Below are positions 6,454-15,717 of a stretch of DNA of 64,000 nt, piece by piece. This DNA is from Desulfitobacterium dichloroeliminans LMG P-21439 (GTDB lineage Bacteria; Bacillota; Desulfitobacteriia; Desulfitobacteriales; Desulfitobacteriaceae). The first letter of the stretch is position 1; the number at the start of each line of letters is the position of its first letter. A program made the translations under genes and the position numbers. The DNA lies in assembly GCF_000243135.2 (NCBI RefSeq), contig NC_019903.1, positions 2,704,001 through 2,768,000 on the forward strand. Direction: 5' to 3'. Under the pieces are notes generated by a model. That model was not told where the DNA came from. It searched no databases and worked only from the letters and a program-made list of their open reading frames with translations.

Positions 6454-9400
6454 TCACGCCGTTTGGATATCCTTATCTTGTTCTGCTAATTTTACAGAAA
6501 GAAGCTTGGATACACCGGACTCCTCCATGGAAATACCATAGAGCACATCGGCTGCTTCCATGGTTCCCTTACGGTGGGAGATGACCAAGAATTGAGTCGA
6601 ATTAGCTAAACGATGGACATATTGAGCGAAGCGGGTTACGTTGGCATCATCCAAGGAAGCTTCAATCTCATCAAGAATACAGAAGGGGCTAGGCTTCACT
6701 TTGAGCAAGGCAAAGAGCAAGCCAATAGCTGTGAGAGCCCGTTCTCCCCCGGACAACAGGGAAAGAAGCTGGGCTTTTTTACCGGGTGGCTGTGCGATAA
6801 TCTCTACCCCGGTCTCCAAAAGATTGTCTGGATCGACTAACCGTAGTTCGGCAAAGCCGCCGTTGAACAACTCCTTAAAGACCACTTGAAAGGCCTCATT
6901 GACTGCCGTAAACCCTTCTTGAAAGCGCTCGGACATGGTTTTATCCAATTCACCAATCAAGTCGTGGAGAGAGTCATTCGCCTCTTCGAGATCTTGTTTT
7001 TGCACAGATAAAAATACGAAGCGTTCTTGCAGCTTGGGGAACTCTTCGATGGCCGCCTGGTTCACAGGACCCAGCGATTCGAGCCGCTGTTTGATTTCTT
7101 GAACCCTGGCAGTCATCCCCCCTTGGCTTCGTTCAGTCTCGTAGGCTTGGGCTTCTTCCCAAGTTAAAGCAAATTCCTCTTGTAAGCGCTTATAACCGGT
7201 TTCCCACTCTGCATCCCAGCGTGCCAGCCGCACCTCTAAATTATGGAGCTTTTGCTCCAAGCCTTGCTGTTCTTGCCTTTGGTTTTGAGCTAGGCGTTCC
7301 TGTTCCATGAGCTCCTTGGATAGAATCTCACGCTCTTGACGCAAGGCAACCAGCCTTTCCTGAGCTTGCCGCTGCCTCTCTGCCGTTTCTTGGCGTTGGG
7401 CATCCCATTCCCTTTGCTCTTGGACTATACGGGCTTTCCCTACTTCTAATTCCATGAGATCCTGGCGTTTTTGCTCGAGGAGAAGGTTGTTCTCCAAGAG
7501 AAGGGCTTGTACTTCTTCGATGCGCTCTGTGGCTTGCTTAAGCTCTTGCTCCCACTTGGCCGCTTGAACCTTCGCTTGGGTTAAACTCTCTTGAAGCACC
7601 TCTAGCTCGCGACTTGCCTTTTGATTCTGCTCCTCTTGAAGGCTTAAGGCCCCTTGTGCTTCATGCAGGCGTGCTTTAAGTTGAAGCTGCTCCTCTTCTC
7701 TCCTTGTTTTCCGTCGGAGCAGTTCCTCACCCTCTTGATTCATTCCATCCAGACGATGGTTAAGGTCCGCGATTTCAGCCTTAAGGCGCTGAATTTGTTC
7801 ATGAAGATTAAGCTGGTGGGTTCTTAATACAGCTAAGCCGGATTTTAATTCTTGCTCTTCAGCGGCAAGGGCTTTGAGGCCTTCCTCTTGCTTCTGGATC
7901 TGGGTATTGAGTAGATTAATTTTCTCTTCAAGTTCTCGCAGCTGCCGACGTCGAGCTTCGCATTCCTGCTGTAGCTCCTGGAGCTCTCGAGATCGTCCCA
8001 AAATATTGGCACCTTTTCTCTGGTAACTACCACCGGTCAAAGAGCCACCCGGATGAACCTGATCACCTTCTAAGGTGACGATCCGAGCCCGATACCCAGA
8101 AGCGCGTGCCACGCGGGTCGCTGCCTCCATATCGCTAACAATGACGATTCTCCCCAGTTGGGATTCGAAAGCCTTACGATATTTCTCCTGAAATGTGATG
8201 AGATTTACTGCTAACCCGATAAATCCAGGATCGTTAGCAACCTCTTTCGCTACGTTCGTTTGCCCGCCTTGAATGACATCGAGGGGCAAAAACGTCGCAC
8301 GACCCAAATTATGGGTTTTTAGATAGTGAACAGCTTCTTTAGCACCTTTTTCCGTTTCGGTGACAATGTTCTGGATTCCCCCACCTAAGGCGACCTCAAT
8401 AGCCACCTCGTGTTGTTCTTCCACCTGTAGCAAATCGGCCAAGGTCCCACAAAGCTGTTGACAGGCTGCCACCCCTTTCTTCTTTGCTTGCATGAGCTCT
8501 CGAACGCCCCGTTGATACCCTTCCAAGGAATCTTCAAGATTCTTCAGAGCATGGTAGCGGGCCGATTTCTTTTCTAACTCGCCACTCCACTGGCGAAGCT
8601 CAATTTGCTTTACCCTGTTCTGCTCACGGAGTTGTGCCAAATCCCGCTGGATTTTCTCTAGCTCTTGTTGACTGGCTCGGTGCCGATCCTCTTGGACCTT
8701 GATCTGACCTAGGATAACCTCTTCCTCTTGCTCATAAGTAGCTTGACTTGATTCTTTATCCCTTTTTTCTCCAACCCATTGATTTTGACTTACGGTGAGA
8801 GCCTCAAATTGGTGCGTTACCCGGCTTAATTCTGCTGCTGATTCCGCAAGCTCTTTCTGAACTAAGGCTAGATTTTCCCTTAAAGTTTCCAACTCATCTA
8901 GCCCATTCTTCGCTTTCGCCTCGGCATACCGCTGCTCATCCTCTTGTAAAGTCTGATTGGACTCTTGGATGGTCTTGATGAGAAGGGATTTTCTACCCTC
9001 TACAGATCTTAGTTGTTCTGAGCTGCTATGAACCTTCTCTTCGTTATCCTTAACTTCCGTTGTAACACGGGAAATCTGCTCACCGAGATAACCTTCTCGT
9101 TCCTGACGAAGGCGTATCTCCTGGATGATTTCATTTATGGACTGATCGATGGCATAGGTATTTTCCTGTTGCTTTTGAATTTTCTCATCAGCTTGATTGA
9201 GATTAACCTTGCTATAGAGGATTTCGCTTTCCTTTTGGCTCAAGGCAGCCACCGTTGCAGCAATCGCCGCCTGGAGCTCCTCTGTCTCTTGGGCTGAAGA
9301 GGTGAGCCTGGTCCGCACCTCTTTAAGATCATGCGTAACGATCTCAATCTCGAGAGCTTTCTGTTCTGTAGTTAATTCAACTGCTTCTTTAGCGATGGCC

Positions 9401-10050
9401 GCTTGTTCTTCTAAGGGGCCTAGTTGTCCTTCGATTTCTACTAAGATATCCCTGATCCGTTCCAAGTTACGTTCTGTTTCATCCAAACGTTTAAGTGCTT
9501 CCCGTTTGCGCATTCTGTATTTGGTGATTCCTGAGGCTTCTTCTAGCATGGTTCGTCGATCTTCGGACTTTTGGTTTAGCAACTCCTCTACACGGCCTTG
9601 ACCAATGATGGAGAAGCCTTCTTTTCCAGCACCCGTATCCATAAAAAGCTCATGGATATCTTTTAGCCGGCAAGAGGAGCGATTAATAAAATACTGTCCT
9701 TCGCCATCACGATAGACTCTTCGCGTAATGACGACTTCCTGGTAATCCAGAGGAAATATTCCTGTGGTATTATCAAAAACCAAAGACACTTCCGCCATAC
9801 CGACGGGACGTCTCGCGTTGCTTCCCGCAAAAATGACATCTTCCATCTTGCTGCCGCGCAGGTTCTTGGCGCTCTGTTCCCCGAGCACCCAGCGAATCGC
9901 ATCCGCTACATTGCTCTTGCCGCTTCCATTGGGTCCGACGACGACACTCAAACCATGACCTAATTCTAACTTCACTCTGTCCGCAAAGGACTTAAACCCT
10001 TGGATCGTAATGGATTTCAAGAAAACAGGGAGAGCTGCGGCCTTAGCCAT
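6454..10050 (-). CDS. smc: Chromosome partition protein SMC
   Basis: About 1198 residues, normal for bacterial SMC, the ATP-driven DNA-loop-forming subunit that works with ScpA/ScpB in chromosome condensation and segregation. Order: N-terminal ATPase with Walker A GPNGSGKS (39-46), long coiled coil, hinge (about 510-680), return coiled coil rich in Gln/Glu/Lys/Arg, and C-terminal ATPase with signature LSGGERALTAI and Walker B CILDEIEASLDD. The start at 10050 is chosen for GGAGGAGA upstream; an ATG 21 nt earlier lacks a good site. It overlaps the 3' end of rnc by 8 bp, so the two are cotranscribed. Confidence 0.97.
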   Translation of the reverse strand: MAKAAALPVFLKSITIQGFKSFADRVKLELGHGLSVVVGPNGSGKSNVADAIRWVLGEQSAKNLRGSKMEDVIFAGSNARRPVGMAEVSLVFDNTTGIFPLDYQEVVITRRVYRDGEGQYFINRSSCRLKDIHELFMDTGAGKEGFSIIGQGRVEELLNQKSEDRRTMLEEASGITKYRMRKREALKRLDETERNLERIRDILVEIEGQLGPLEEQAAIAKEAVELTTEQKALEIEIVTHDLKEVRTRLTSSAQETEELQAAIAATVAALSQKESEILYSKVNLNQADEKIQKQQENTYAIDQSINEIIQEIRLRQEREGYLGEQISRVTTEVKDNEEKVHSSSEQLRSVEGRKSLLIKTIQESNQTLQEDEQRYAEAKAKNGLDELETLRENLALVQKELAESAAELSRVTHQFEALTVSQNQWVGEKRDKESSQATYEQEEEVILGQIKVQEDRHRASQQELEKIQRDLAQLREQNRVKQIELRQWSGELEKKSARYHALKNLEDSLEGYQRGVRELMQAKKKGVAACQQLCGTLADLLQVEEQHEVAIEVALGGGIQNIVTETEKGAKEAVHYLKTHNLGRATFLPLDVIQGGQTNVAKEVANDPGFIGLAVNLITFQEKYRKAFESQLGRIVIVSDMEAATRVARASGYRARIVTLEGDQVHPGGSLTGGSYQRKGANILGRSRELQELQQECEARRRQLRELEEKINLLNTQIQKQEEGLKALAAEEQELKSGLAVLRTHQLNLHEQIQRLKAEIADLNHRLDGMNQEGEELLRRKTRREEEQLQLKARLHEAQGALSLQEEQNQKASRELEVLQESLTQAKVQAAKWEQELKQATERIEEVQALLLENNLLLEQKRQDLMELEVGKARIVQEQREWDAQRQETAERQRQAQERLVALRQEREILSKELMEQERLAQNQRQEQQGLEQKLHNLEVRLARWDAEWETGYKRLQEEFALTWEEAQAYETERSQGGMTARVQEIKQRLESLGPVNQAAIEEFPKLQERFVFLSVQKQDLEEANDSLHDLIGELDKTMSERFQEGFTAVNEAFQVVFKELFNGGFAELRLVDPDNLLETGVEIIAQPPGKKAQLLSLLSGGERALTAIGLLFALLKVKPSPFCILDEIEASLDDANVTRFAQYVHRLANSTQFLVISHRKGTMEAADVLYGISMEESGVSKLLSVKLAEQDKDIQTA

Positions 10051-10831
10051 TATTCTCTCCTCCCATTTCATCTAGCACTTGTTGAGCAGCACGTTGCTCC
10101 GCTTCCTTTTTGGTGCGTCCGCTACCTTTTCCGCGCAGGCTCCCTTGCAGGTAGACTCCTGCTGTAAAGCGTTTATTATGGTCGGGACCTTCTTCGGCTA
10201 GGATGCGATAACTGACTTCTGTTTCTTCCCGTTGGGCCTTTTCCTGAAGCATGGTCTTATAATCTCCATAATTCCCTTGTGCCACTTCAGTGATTTCATC
10301 CTTCAACTGCGTCAGGATGACCCGTCTTGCTTCCTGAAAACCATATTGTAGATAAATAGCTCCTACCACTGCCTCCCACGCATCTGCTAAGATGGAAGGT
10401 CTTTCCCTACCGCCTGAGACTTGTTCACCTTTACCTAAAAGCAGTTCTTTTCCAAGCTGGATCTTTTTAGCCGTGCGGGCTAAAGTGCTCTCATTGACCA
10501 CCGCAGCCCGCATCTTGGTTAACTCCCCTTCGGGTCGTTCCGGATAACTCAGGTAAAGATACTCTGCTACCACAAAATCTAGGATCGCATCACCCAGAAA
10601 CTCCAGCCTTTGATTATTGTCCAGACCGGATTGTGGATTTTCAAACAAGTACGAAGGATGGGTCAAAGCGGTAGTTAACAAACGGTTAGGAGGTGTATCC
10701 AACTCCAACCGTTTTGCCAAATCAACGCCAGTGGGAATACGCTTCACGGAATCTGCATGATACTTATGGCGTATATTCCCATGGAGATTGTGCATTGACA
10801 CTTTTCCCGTGCCGTGTTGTTTCTTATCCAC
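10043..10831 (-). CDS. rnc: Ribonuclease III
   Basis: 262 residues. The RNase III catalytic domain (about 35-165) carries the signature RLEFLGDAILD, with the metal-binding Glu/Asp residues, and a later DAWEAVVGAIY; the C-terminal double-stranded RNA binding domain (about 190-258) ends in KKEAEQRAAQQVLDEM. It processes rRNA precursors and other duplex RNA. The first 30 residues are polar and longer than usual, so an internal start is possible. It lies between fabF and smc, the normal Firmicute order. Confidence 0.96.
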   Translation of the reverse strand: MDKKQHGTGKVSMHNLHGNIRHKYHADSVKRIPTGVDLAKRLELDTPPNRLLTTALTHPSYLFENPQSGLDNNQRLEFLGDAILDFVVAEYLYLSYPERPEGELTKMRAAVVNESTLARTAKKIQLGKELLLGKGEQVSGGRERPSILADAWEAVVGAIYLQYGFQEARRVILTQLKDEITEVAQGNYGDYKTMLQEKAQREETEVSYRILAEEGPDHNKRFTAGVYLQGSLRGKGSGRTKKEAEQRAAQQVLDEMGGENNG

Positions 10832-10852
10832 CGCTCATAACTCCTTACTCAC

Positions 10853-12091
10853 CTAGAACTTCTTCACTACAATTGTAGCATTATGTCCACCAAAACCAAA
10901 GGTATTTGATAAAGCTACTTTAACATCTTTCTGCCTTGCTTTATTCGGGACATAATCCAAATCGCATTCAGGGTCCGGCTCTCCATAGCTCATGGTCGGT
11001 GGAATCACCCCATTTTGAATTGTTAAAACGCAGGCGATAGCCTCGATAGCTCCTGCAGCACCAAGTAGATGCCCCGTCATCGATTTAGTGGAGCTAATCG
11101 CAACCTTTTGAGCGGCTTCTCCGAAAAGGGTCTTAATGGCCGCAGTTTCTGCCGCATCATTAGCGTTGGTACCTGTTCCATGGGCATTAATATAATCAAC
11201 AGCTTCCGGAAGGACTTGAGCCCCTTCCATGGCCACCTTCATGGACTGAATGGCTCCGATTCCACCCGGCGCCGGGGAGGTAATATGGTATGCATCACAG
11301 GTGCTGCCATAGCCGGAAAGCTCAGCATAAATCCTAGCTTGGCGCTTTTGCGCATGCTCTTCGGATTCCAGAACGAGAATACCGGCCCCTTCACCCATGA
11401 CGAATCCTGACCGTCTGGCATCAAAGGGGCGACAGGCCTCTTGAGGAAGGTCCTTCTCTGTAGACATGGCCTTCATGGCACAGAAGCCAGCAAAAGCCAG
11501 CGGAATGATCGGTGCTTCAGTTCCACCACAAACCACTAAATCCGCATAGCCATTTTCAATCAGCCGCATCCCTTCGCCAATGGCGTTCGTCGCCGAAGCG
11601 CAGGCCGTAGCCACGCTTAAGCTGGAGCCTTGGAAGCCAAACTCGATAGAAATATGACCCGCCGCCATGTTGGAAATCAGCATGGGGATAAAGAAGGGAC
11701 TAATTCTTCCTGGGCCTTTGGCCATAAGGACTTCCTTCTGTTGCTCAAGAGTAGTCACCCCGCCGACACCCGTTCCAACAATGACACTTGCTCTTGCCTT
11801 ATCCAGCTGATCTAAGTCAAGATCTGAATCTTTAACGGCCATTTTCGCTGCTGCCATTGCTAGTTGGGTGAAGCGGTCCATATGCCGGCTTTCTTTACGA
11901 TCCAACCAATCGGTAGGTTCAAAGTCTTTGACTTCGGCTGCTACTTTAGTAGGCATCTCACTGACATCAAATCGAGTCACTAAATCAATTCCAGATTGTC
12001 CCTTAATCAAACTTTCCCAGAACTTTTCTAAAGTACTGCCCACAGGGGAAACGACTCCCATTCCCGTTATTACCGCTCGCTTCTTATTCAT
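10853..12091 (-). CDS. fabF: 3-oxoacyl-ACP synthase II (KAS II)
   Basis: 412 residues, full length. Condenses malonyl-ACP with acyl-ACP in chain elongation. The Cys-His-His triad is visible: C164 in ATACASATN, H304 in INAHGTGT and H341 in MTGHLLGAAG; a GFGGHN motif lies near the end. The start has AAGGAGG upstream. Second gene of the fabK2-fabF-rnc-smc segment on the minus strand, 29 bp after the FabK-like gene. Confidence 0.97.
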   Translation of the reverse strand: MNKKRAVITGMGVVSPVGSTLEKFWESLIKGQSGIDLVTRFDVSEMPTKVAAEVKDFEPTDWLDRKESRHMDRFTQLAMAAAKMAVKDSDLDLDQLDKARASVIVGTGVGGVTTLEQQKEVLMAKGPGRISPFFIPMLISNMAAGHISIEFGFQGSSLSVATACASATNAIGEGMRLIENGYADLVVCGGTEAPIIPLAFAGFCAMKAMSTEKDLPQEACRPFDARRSGFVMGEGAGILVLESEEHAQKRQARIYAELSGYGSTCDAYHITSPAPGGIGAIQSMKVAMEGAQVLPEAVDYINAHGTGTNANDAAETAAIKTLFGEAAQKVAISSTKSMTGHLLGAAGAIEAIACVLTIQNGVIPPTMSYGEPDPECDLDYVPNKARQKDVKVALSNTFGFGGHNATIVVKKF

Positions 12092-12120
12092 TTTTGTCCT
12101 CCTTTTTACTCTATCTACGA

Positions 12121-13065
12121 TTAAGCCCTGAGGATCTCTTCACGAATATTTTCAAATATTTCATGGACAGATAGAACCTCTTTAACTCGAGTGAAATGAG
12201 CCCCCGAGAACACCAGACCTTCTTTTATATCTCCTTGTTGAGCCTTGATTAAACGATCCATAATGCAAAAATTACGTTCACAATGCTTAAGACATTGGTC
12301 GCATCCGATCCGCCTCATGTCTTTGCCTTCGGTTAAAGCATCGGTAAAAGGATTACGAACTCCCCGTCCCGGTAACCCGACCGGGCTATGAACAATGACC
12401 ATATCCTCATCCTGAGCCTGAATCAAATGCTGCTTCCACTCCGGTGCAGCACTGCTCTCCGTACTTAGGGCAAATCGAGTGCCCATCTGCACTCCGTCAG
12501 CTCCTAAACGAAGCACGTCTGCAACATCCTTGCCATCCATGACCCCGCCGGCACCAATGACTGGGATTTTAACGGCTTCTTTAACCTCCGGAAGAATCTC
12601 CCGCATGGATCGGTCTGTGCCTAGGTGTCCGCCAGCTTCTGCTCCTTCTACAATGATAGCAGCAGCCCCCAGCTTTTCCGATAAATGCGCAAGCTTCGCC
12701 GAAGATACAATGGGTAGTACAGGAATTCCCGCTTCTTTTCCCCAGGTAAACATATCTCGAGAAAAGCCTGCTCCGGAGATGAGCAGATCAATCTTCTCAT
12801 CGAAAGCTGCTTTAACGAGCTGGGCGAATTCTCGAACGGCAAACATAACATTGACCCCGATAATTCCCGACGTGCGTTTTCTCGCTTCACGAATTTCTTG
12901 TTTTAATTCCTCAACAGTTAAACCACTCCCGGCAATGATGCCGATGCCACCTTCCTCTGCAACAGCTGCTGCTAAGGGAGCCATCGATATGCGTACAGCC
13001 ATACCCCCTTGGATAACAGGCATTTTGGCAACATGATGGGCTAGGTGGAGTTCTGGTATTTTCAC
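12121..13065 (-). CDS. FabK-like FMN enoyl-ACP reductase / nitronate monooxygenase family
   Basis: 314 residues of the FMN-dependent TIM-barrel family shared by FabK and nitronate monooxygenase. Visible: N-terminal VIQGGMAV, the phosphate-binding region VIGAGGVMDG and LGADGVQMGTRF. Unlike the paralogue at 16053, it has a C-terminal cysteine cluster, C255, C258, C262 and C267 (CDQCLKHCERNFC), which could bind a metal or Fe-S centre. It sits after the acpP terminator and before fabF, so a role in lipid metabolism is likely but the reaction is uncertain. Confidence 0.75.
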   Translation of the reverse strand: MKIPELHLAHHVAKMPVIQGGMAVRISMAPLAAAVAEEGGIGIIAGSGLTVEELKQEIREARKRTSGIIGVNVMFAVREFAQLVKAAFDEKIDLLISGAGFSRDMFTWGKEAGIPVLPIVSSAKLAHLSEKLGAAAIIVEGAEAGGHLGTDRSMREILPEVKEAVKIPVIGAGGVMDGKDVADVLRLGADGVQMGTRFALSTESSAAPEWKQHLIQAQDEDMVIVHSPVGLPGRGVRNPFTDALTEGKDMRRIGCDQCLKHCERNFCIMDRLIKAQQGDIKEGLVFSGAHFTRVKEVLSVHEIFENIREEILRA

Positions 13066-13317
13066 TTAAGTTCCTCCATTCAAATCAAAAAGGTTGATAC
13101 GATATTTTTCACTTTGATTTCTTACTTAACTTTTTTCATTCCTTGATACGAATCTATATGAATCTTTCAGTTCCAATCACTTAATAATCCATCCTCATCA
13201 GGATAAAACTAAGACCTGCTCCTAAATTTAGCTTAGAAACTACCTCGGAACTCAAAGAAAAAACGCTTTACAAGAAAGCCCCGCAGCATTCTACGGGACT
13301 CTCTATGTGCTTCTAGG
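13066..13317. other. Intergenic gap between acpP and the FabK-like gene
   Basis: About 250 bp, AT-rich on the FabK-like side. It holds the acpP terminator (13277-13300) and presumably the promoter of the fabK2-fabF-rnc-smc unit. I see no FapR-type box or small gene in it. Confidence 0.5.
13277..13300 (-). terminator. Hairpin terminator/attenuator after acpP
   Basis: A 10-bp stem with two G-U pairs (AGTCCCGTAG with CTGCGGGGCT on the minus strand), a 4-nt loop and then TTTCTTG. It lies 18 bp after acpP and splits the fab genes into two transcription units or attenuates downstream expression. Confidence 0.55.
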
Positions 13318-13545
13318 TTACTTATTTTCCTTGATGTAGTTTACAGCATCCCCCACAGTGCGGATTTTCTCTGCATCCTCATCTGGAATATCGAGATCAA
13401 ATTCCTCTTCAAGAGCCATAATAAGTTCAACGATATCCAAGGAATCCGCATTCAGATCTGCGAAGGTTGTTTCTAATGAAATTTCATCTTCTTCTACCCC
13501 AAGTTGATCCACCACGATCGATTTCACTTTGTCAAATGCGCTCAT
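13318..13545 (-). CDS. acpP: Acyl carrier protein
   Basis: 75 residues, acidic. Ser35 in the NADSLDIVE motif accepts the 4'-phosphopantetheine arm; carries growing acyl chains between Fab enzymes. AGGAGGTGAACAGGA precedes the ATG. It follows fabG by 40 bp and ends the fapR-to-acpP run. Confidence 0.97.
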   Translation of the reverse strand: MSAFDKVKSIVVDQLGVEEDEISLETTFADLNADSLDIVELIMALEEEFDLDIPDEDAEKIRTVGDAVNYIKENK

Positions 13546-13585
13546 TCTTCCTGTTCACCTCCTCTCAATACTGGATGGGGATGGT

Positions 13586-14329
13586 CTACATAGCCATTCC
13601 GCCATCGACGGAAAGAATTTGTCCGGTCACATAGGATGCTAAGGGTGAGGACAAAAAGACCACGGCTTGGGCCACGTCCTCGGGTTTACCCATTCTGTTT
13701 AAGGGGATTTGCCCCAGCACTTGATCCTTGACTCCTTCTGCTAAGGATTCCGTCATATCCGTAGAAATATACCCCGGAGCAACTGCATTCACTCGAATTC
13801 CTCGGGATGCCAGCTCCTTAGCCACGGACTTTGTAAAGCCGATAATTCCTGCTTTAGCTGCCGAGTAATTAGCTTGCCCGGCATTACCGCTAATTCCCAC
13901 TACAGAAGTGATATTGACGATAACTCCTGAACGCTGCTTCATCATTGATTTGCTGACAGCCTTGGTGCATAAGAATACTCCTTTGAGATTCGTATCCAAT
14001 ACAGCATCCCAATCCACTTCCTTCATGCGGAGCAATAATGTATCGCGTGTGATACCCGCATTATTGATTAGGATATCTATCTTACCAAAAGTTTTAAGTG
14101 TGGTCTCAATCAATCGTTCCACATCTTCACTTTGGCTGACATCTGCCTGAACTGCGCAAGCGTCTCCACCCAACTCCTGAATGAAGCGCACGGTTTCCTC
14201 GGCTTTTTCCGCATGTCCTGCATAATTCACCACGACCTTAGCTCCCGCACGAGCCAGCTCCAAGGCGATGGCACGTCCGATACCACGCCCTCCACCAGTC
14301 ACGATGGCTACGCTATTATCAAGCAACAT
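13586..14329 (-). CDS. fabG: 3-oxoacyl-ACP reductase
   Basis: 247-residue short-chain dehydrogenase reducing 3-oxoacyl-ACP with NADPH. Glycine motif TGGGRGIGRA (11-20), NNAGIT, catalytic Ser in NITSV, Tyr/Lys in YSAAKAG, and VAPGYISTDM near 190. Length and context (one base after fabD, before acpP) settle FabG over other SDRs. Confidence 0.96.
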   Translation of the reverse strand: MLLDNSVAIVTGGGRGIGRAIALELARAGAKVVVNYAGHAEKAEETVRFIQELGGDACAVQADVSQSEDVERLIETTLKTFGKIDILINNAGITRDTLLLRMKEVDWDAVLDTNLKGVFLCTKAVSKSMMKQRSGVIVNITSVVGISGNAGQANYSAAKAGIIGFTKSVAKELASRGIRVNAVAPGYISTDMTESLAEGVKDQVLGQIPLNRMGKPEDVAQAVVFLSSPLASYVTGQILSVDGGMAM

Positions 14330-14330
14330 T

Positions 14331-15275
14331 TTATCTACTCTCCTTTAAATATGCAAGTAGCTTTTCAAGAGAAGTTAAATCCTCTGCATTCAGCAGCGTT
14401 ACTCCGGGGAGAATTTTCTTAACTAAACCTGTTAAAACCTTCCCCGGCCCCAGCTCAATAAAGGTATCCACCCCTTGCTCTCCAAGGTAGCGGATGGTTT
14501 GCTCCCAGAGCACCGCTCCACTCACTTGGCCAACTAAGCTTTCCACAATAACTCCCTGATCGGTAACTTCAGCCGCATCGATATTGGAGATAACCGGGGC
14601 ACTGGGCTGTTGCCATTGTATAGATTCGAGCACTGGGCGCAAATCCCTTCCTACTCCCTTCATTAAAGGTGAGTGAAAGGGGCCACTGACAGCTAGGGGT
14701 ATGGCTCGTTTCGCCCCTAGTTCTTTGGCATATTGACATGCTATTTGAACCGCGTCTGTCTCTCCGGAGATAACAATCTGACCGGGCGAATTATAATTGG
14801 CCGGTCCCACAACTCCATCGGCTTCCGACCCGGCCCTTTGGCAGGCTTCTTCCACCTTAAGGCCCTCTAAGCCAAGGATAGCCGCCATAGCCCCCTGACC
14901 CTCGGGAACAGCCGCTTGCATCAATTCACCCCGTCGACGCACTACCCTTAAGGCATCCGCCAAGGAAATACTTCCGGCTGCCACATAAGCAGAATACTCC
15001 CCAAGACTATGACCGGCAAAATAATCAGGTCTCAGCCCTGACTCTTGAATCCCCCGCCAGGCTGCCACACTGGCCAGCAAGATTGCCGGCTGGGTATTCG
15101 CGGTTTTTTTCAATTCCTCATCGGGCCCTTCAAAGAGAACCCGTATAAATTCTTCCCCAAGAATTCGCTTGCCAGTCTCTAACACTTCATTTCCCCAAGA
15201 GGTAGCGAAGAGATCTTTGCCCATCCCTACATATTGGGAGCCCTGACCGGGGAAGATACAGGCTATTTTCGTCAA
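14331..15275 (-). CDS. fabD: Malonyl-CoA:ACP transacylase
   Basis: 314 residues. Transfers malonyl from CoA to ACP. FPGQGSQYVGMG at the start, the nucleophile Ser in GHSLGEYSA (near 90), and the catalytic His in GPFHSPLMKG (near 200). The start is TTG at 15275, supported by AAAGGAG 8 nt upstream and by normal family length; a longer frame upstream reads into the repeat region and is rejected. The 780-bp gap before it is unusual for this operon. Confidence 0.94.
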   Translation of the reverse strand: MTKIACIFPGQGSQYVGMGKDLFATSWGNEVLETGKRILGEEFIRVLFEGPDEELKKTANTQPAILLASVAAWRGIQESGLRPDYFAGHSLGEYSAYVAAGSISLADALRVVRRRGELMQAAVPEGQGAMAAILGLEGLKVEEACQRAGSEADGVVGPANYNSPGQIVISGETDAVQIACQYAKELGAKRAIPLAVSGPFHSPLMKGVGRDLRPVLESIQWQQPSAPVISNIDAAEVTDQGVIVESLVGQVSGAVLWEQTIRYLGEQGVDTFIELGPGKVLTGLVKKILPGVTLLNAEDLTSLEKLLAYLKESR

Positions 15276-15345
15276 ATCGGTTGCTCCTTTCGGCTCTTTT
15301 TTGGGGTCATATATCAGGTCGTATTTTCGAGTCATTGCTCGGGTC

Positions 15346-15643
15346 GTGTAGCTTTTCGCACATCGGACCTTCGGGCGTGAGCCCCTGAAACCCTCCACCG
15401 GAGGCTTTCTTCATCGGATCTCACGTACTCAGTAGCTCCGGGGCTGGCGCTCTCGCTTTCGGGGGAGCTATGCCAAACCCTTCTGCTTACAGCATGTGAA
15501 CCAGTGGCGCCGCTACCCCCCCGAAAGCATCGTTCGCCTGAACACCCCTCCGCTAAAATCGCTACCTTCGGGCGTGAACTCCTGAAACCCTCCACTGGAG
15601 GCTTTCTTTTTCGGAGCTCACGACTCCTGTGCGAAAAGCTACG
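15346..15643. repeat. Structured repeat element A between fabK and fabD
   Basis: A 298-bp unit bounded by inverted copies of GTAGCTTTTCGCACA (from 15348) and TGTGCGAAAAGCTAC (to 15643). Inside are two 59-bp direct copies (15367-15425 and 15564-15622; about 9 in 10 bases equal), each containing two small hairpins: GGGC-GTGA-GCCC in copy 1 and CCTCC-ac-(C/T)GGAGG in both. The core carries an 11-bp inverted repeat, GCTTTCGGGGG/CCCCCGAAAGC. No believable protein. It may be a non-autonomous mobile element or a structured RNA. Confidence 0.6.
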
Positions 15644-15717
15644 CTTGCAGGTCTTTTGAAACAAAAAAATAGGCACTCTCTGACCCGAGAGAATACTAAT
15701 TCTGAAGAAGCGGCCCA

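Noticed and set aside
6613-9958. Open frames opposite smc
   Set aside because: They mirror the codon bias of the long SMC coiled coil and lack ribosome sites and recognisable domains.
12479-13036. 185-codon plus-strand frame opposite the FabK-like gene
   Set aside because: Antisense shadow with Ser/Pro/Ala-rich composition.
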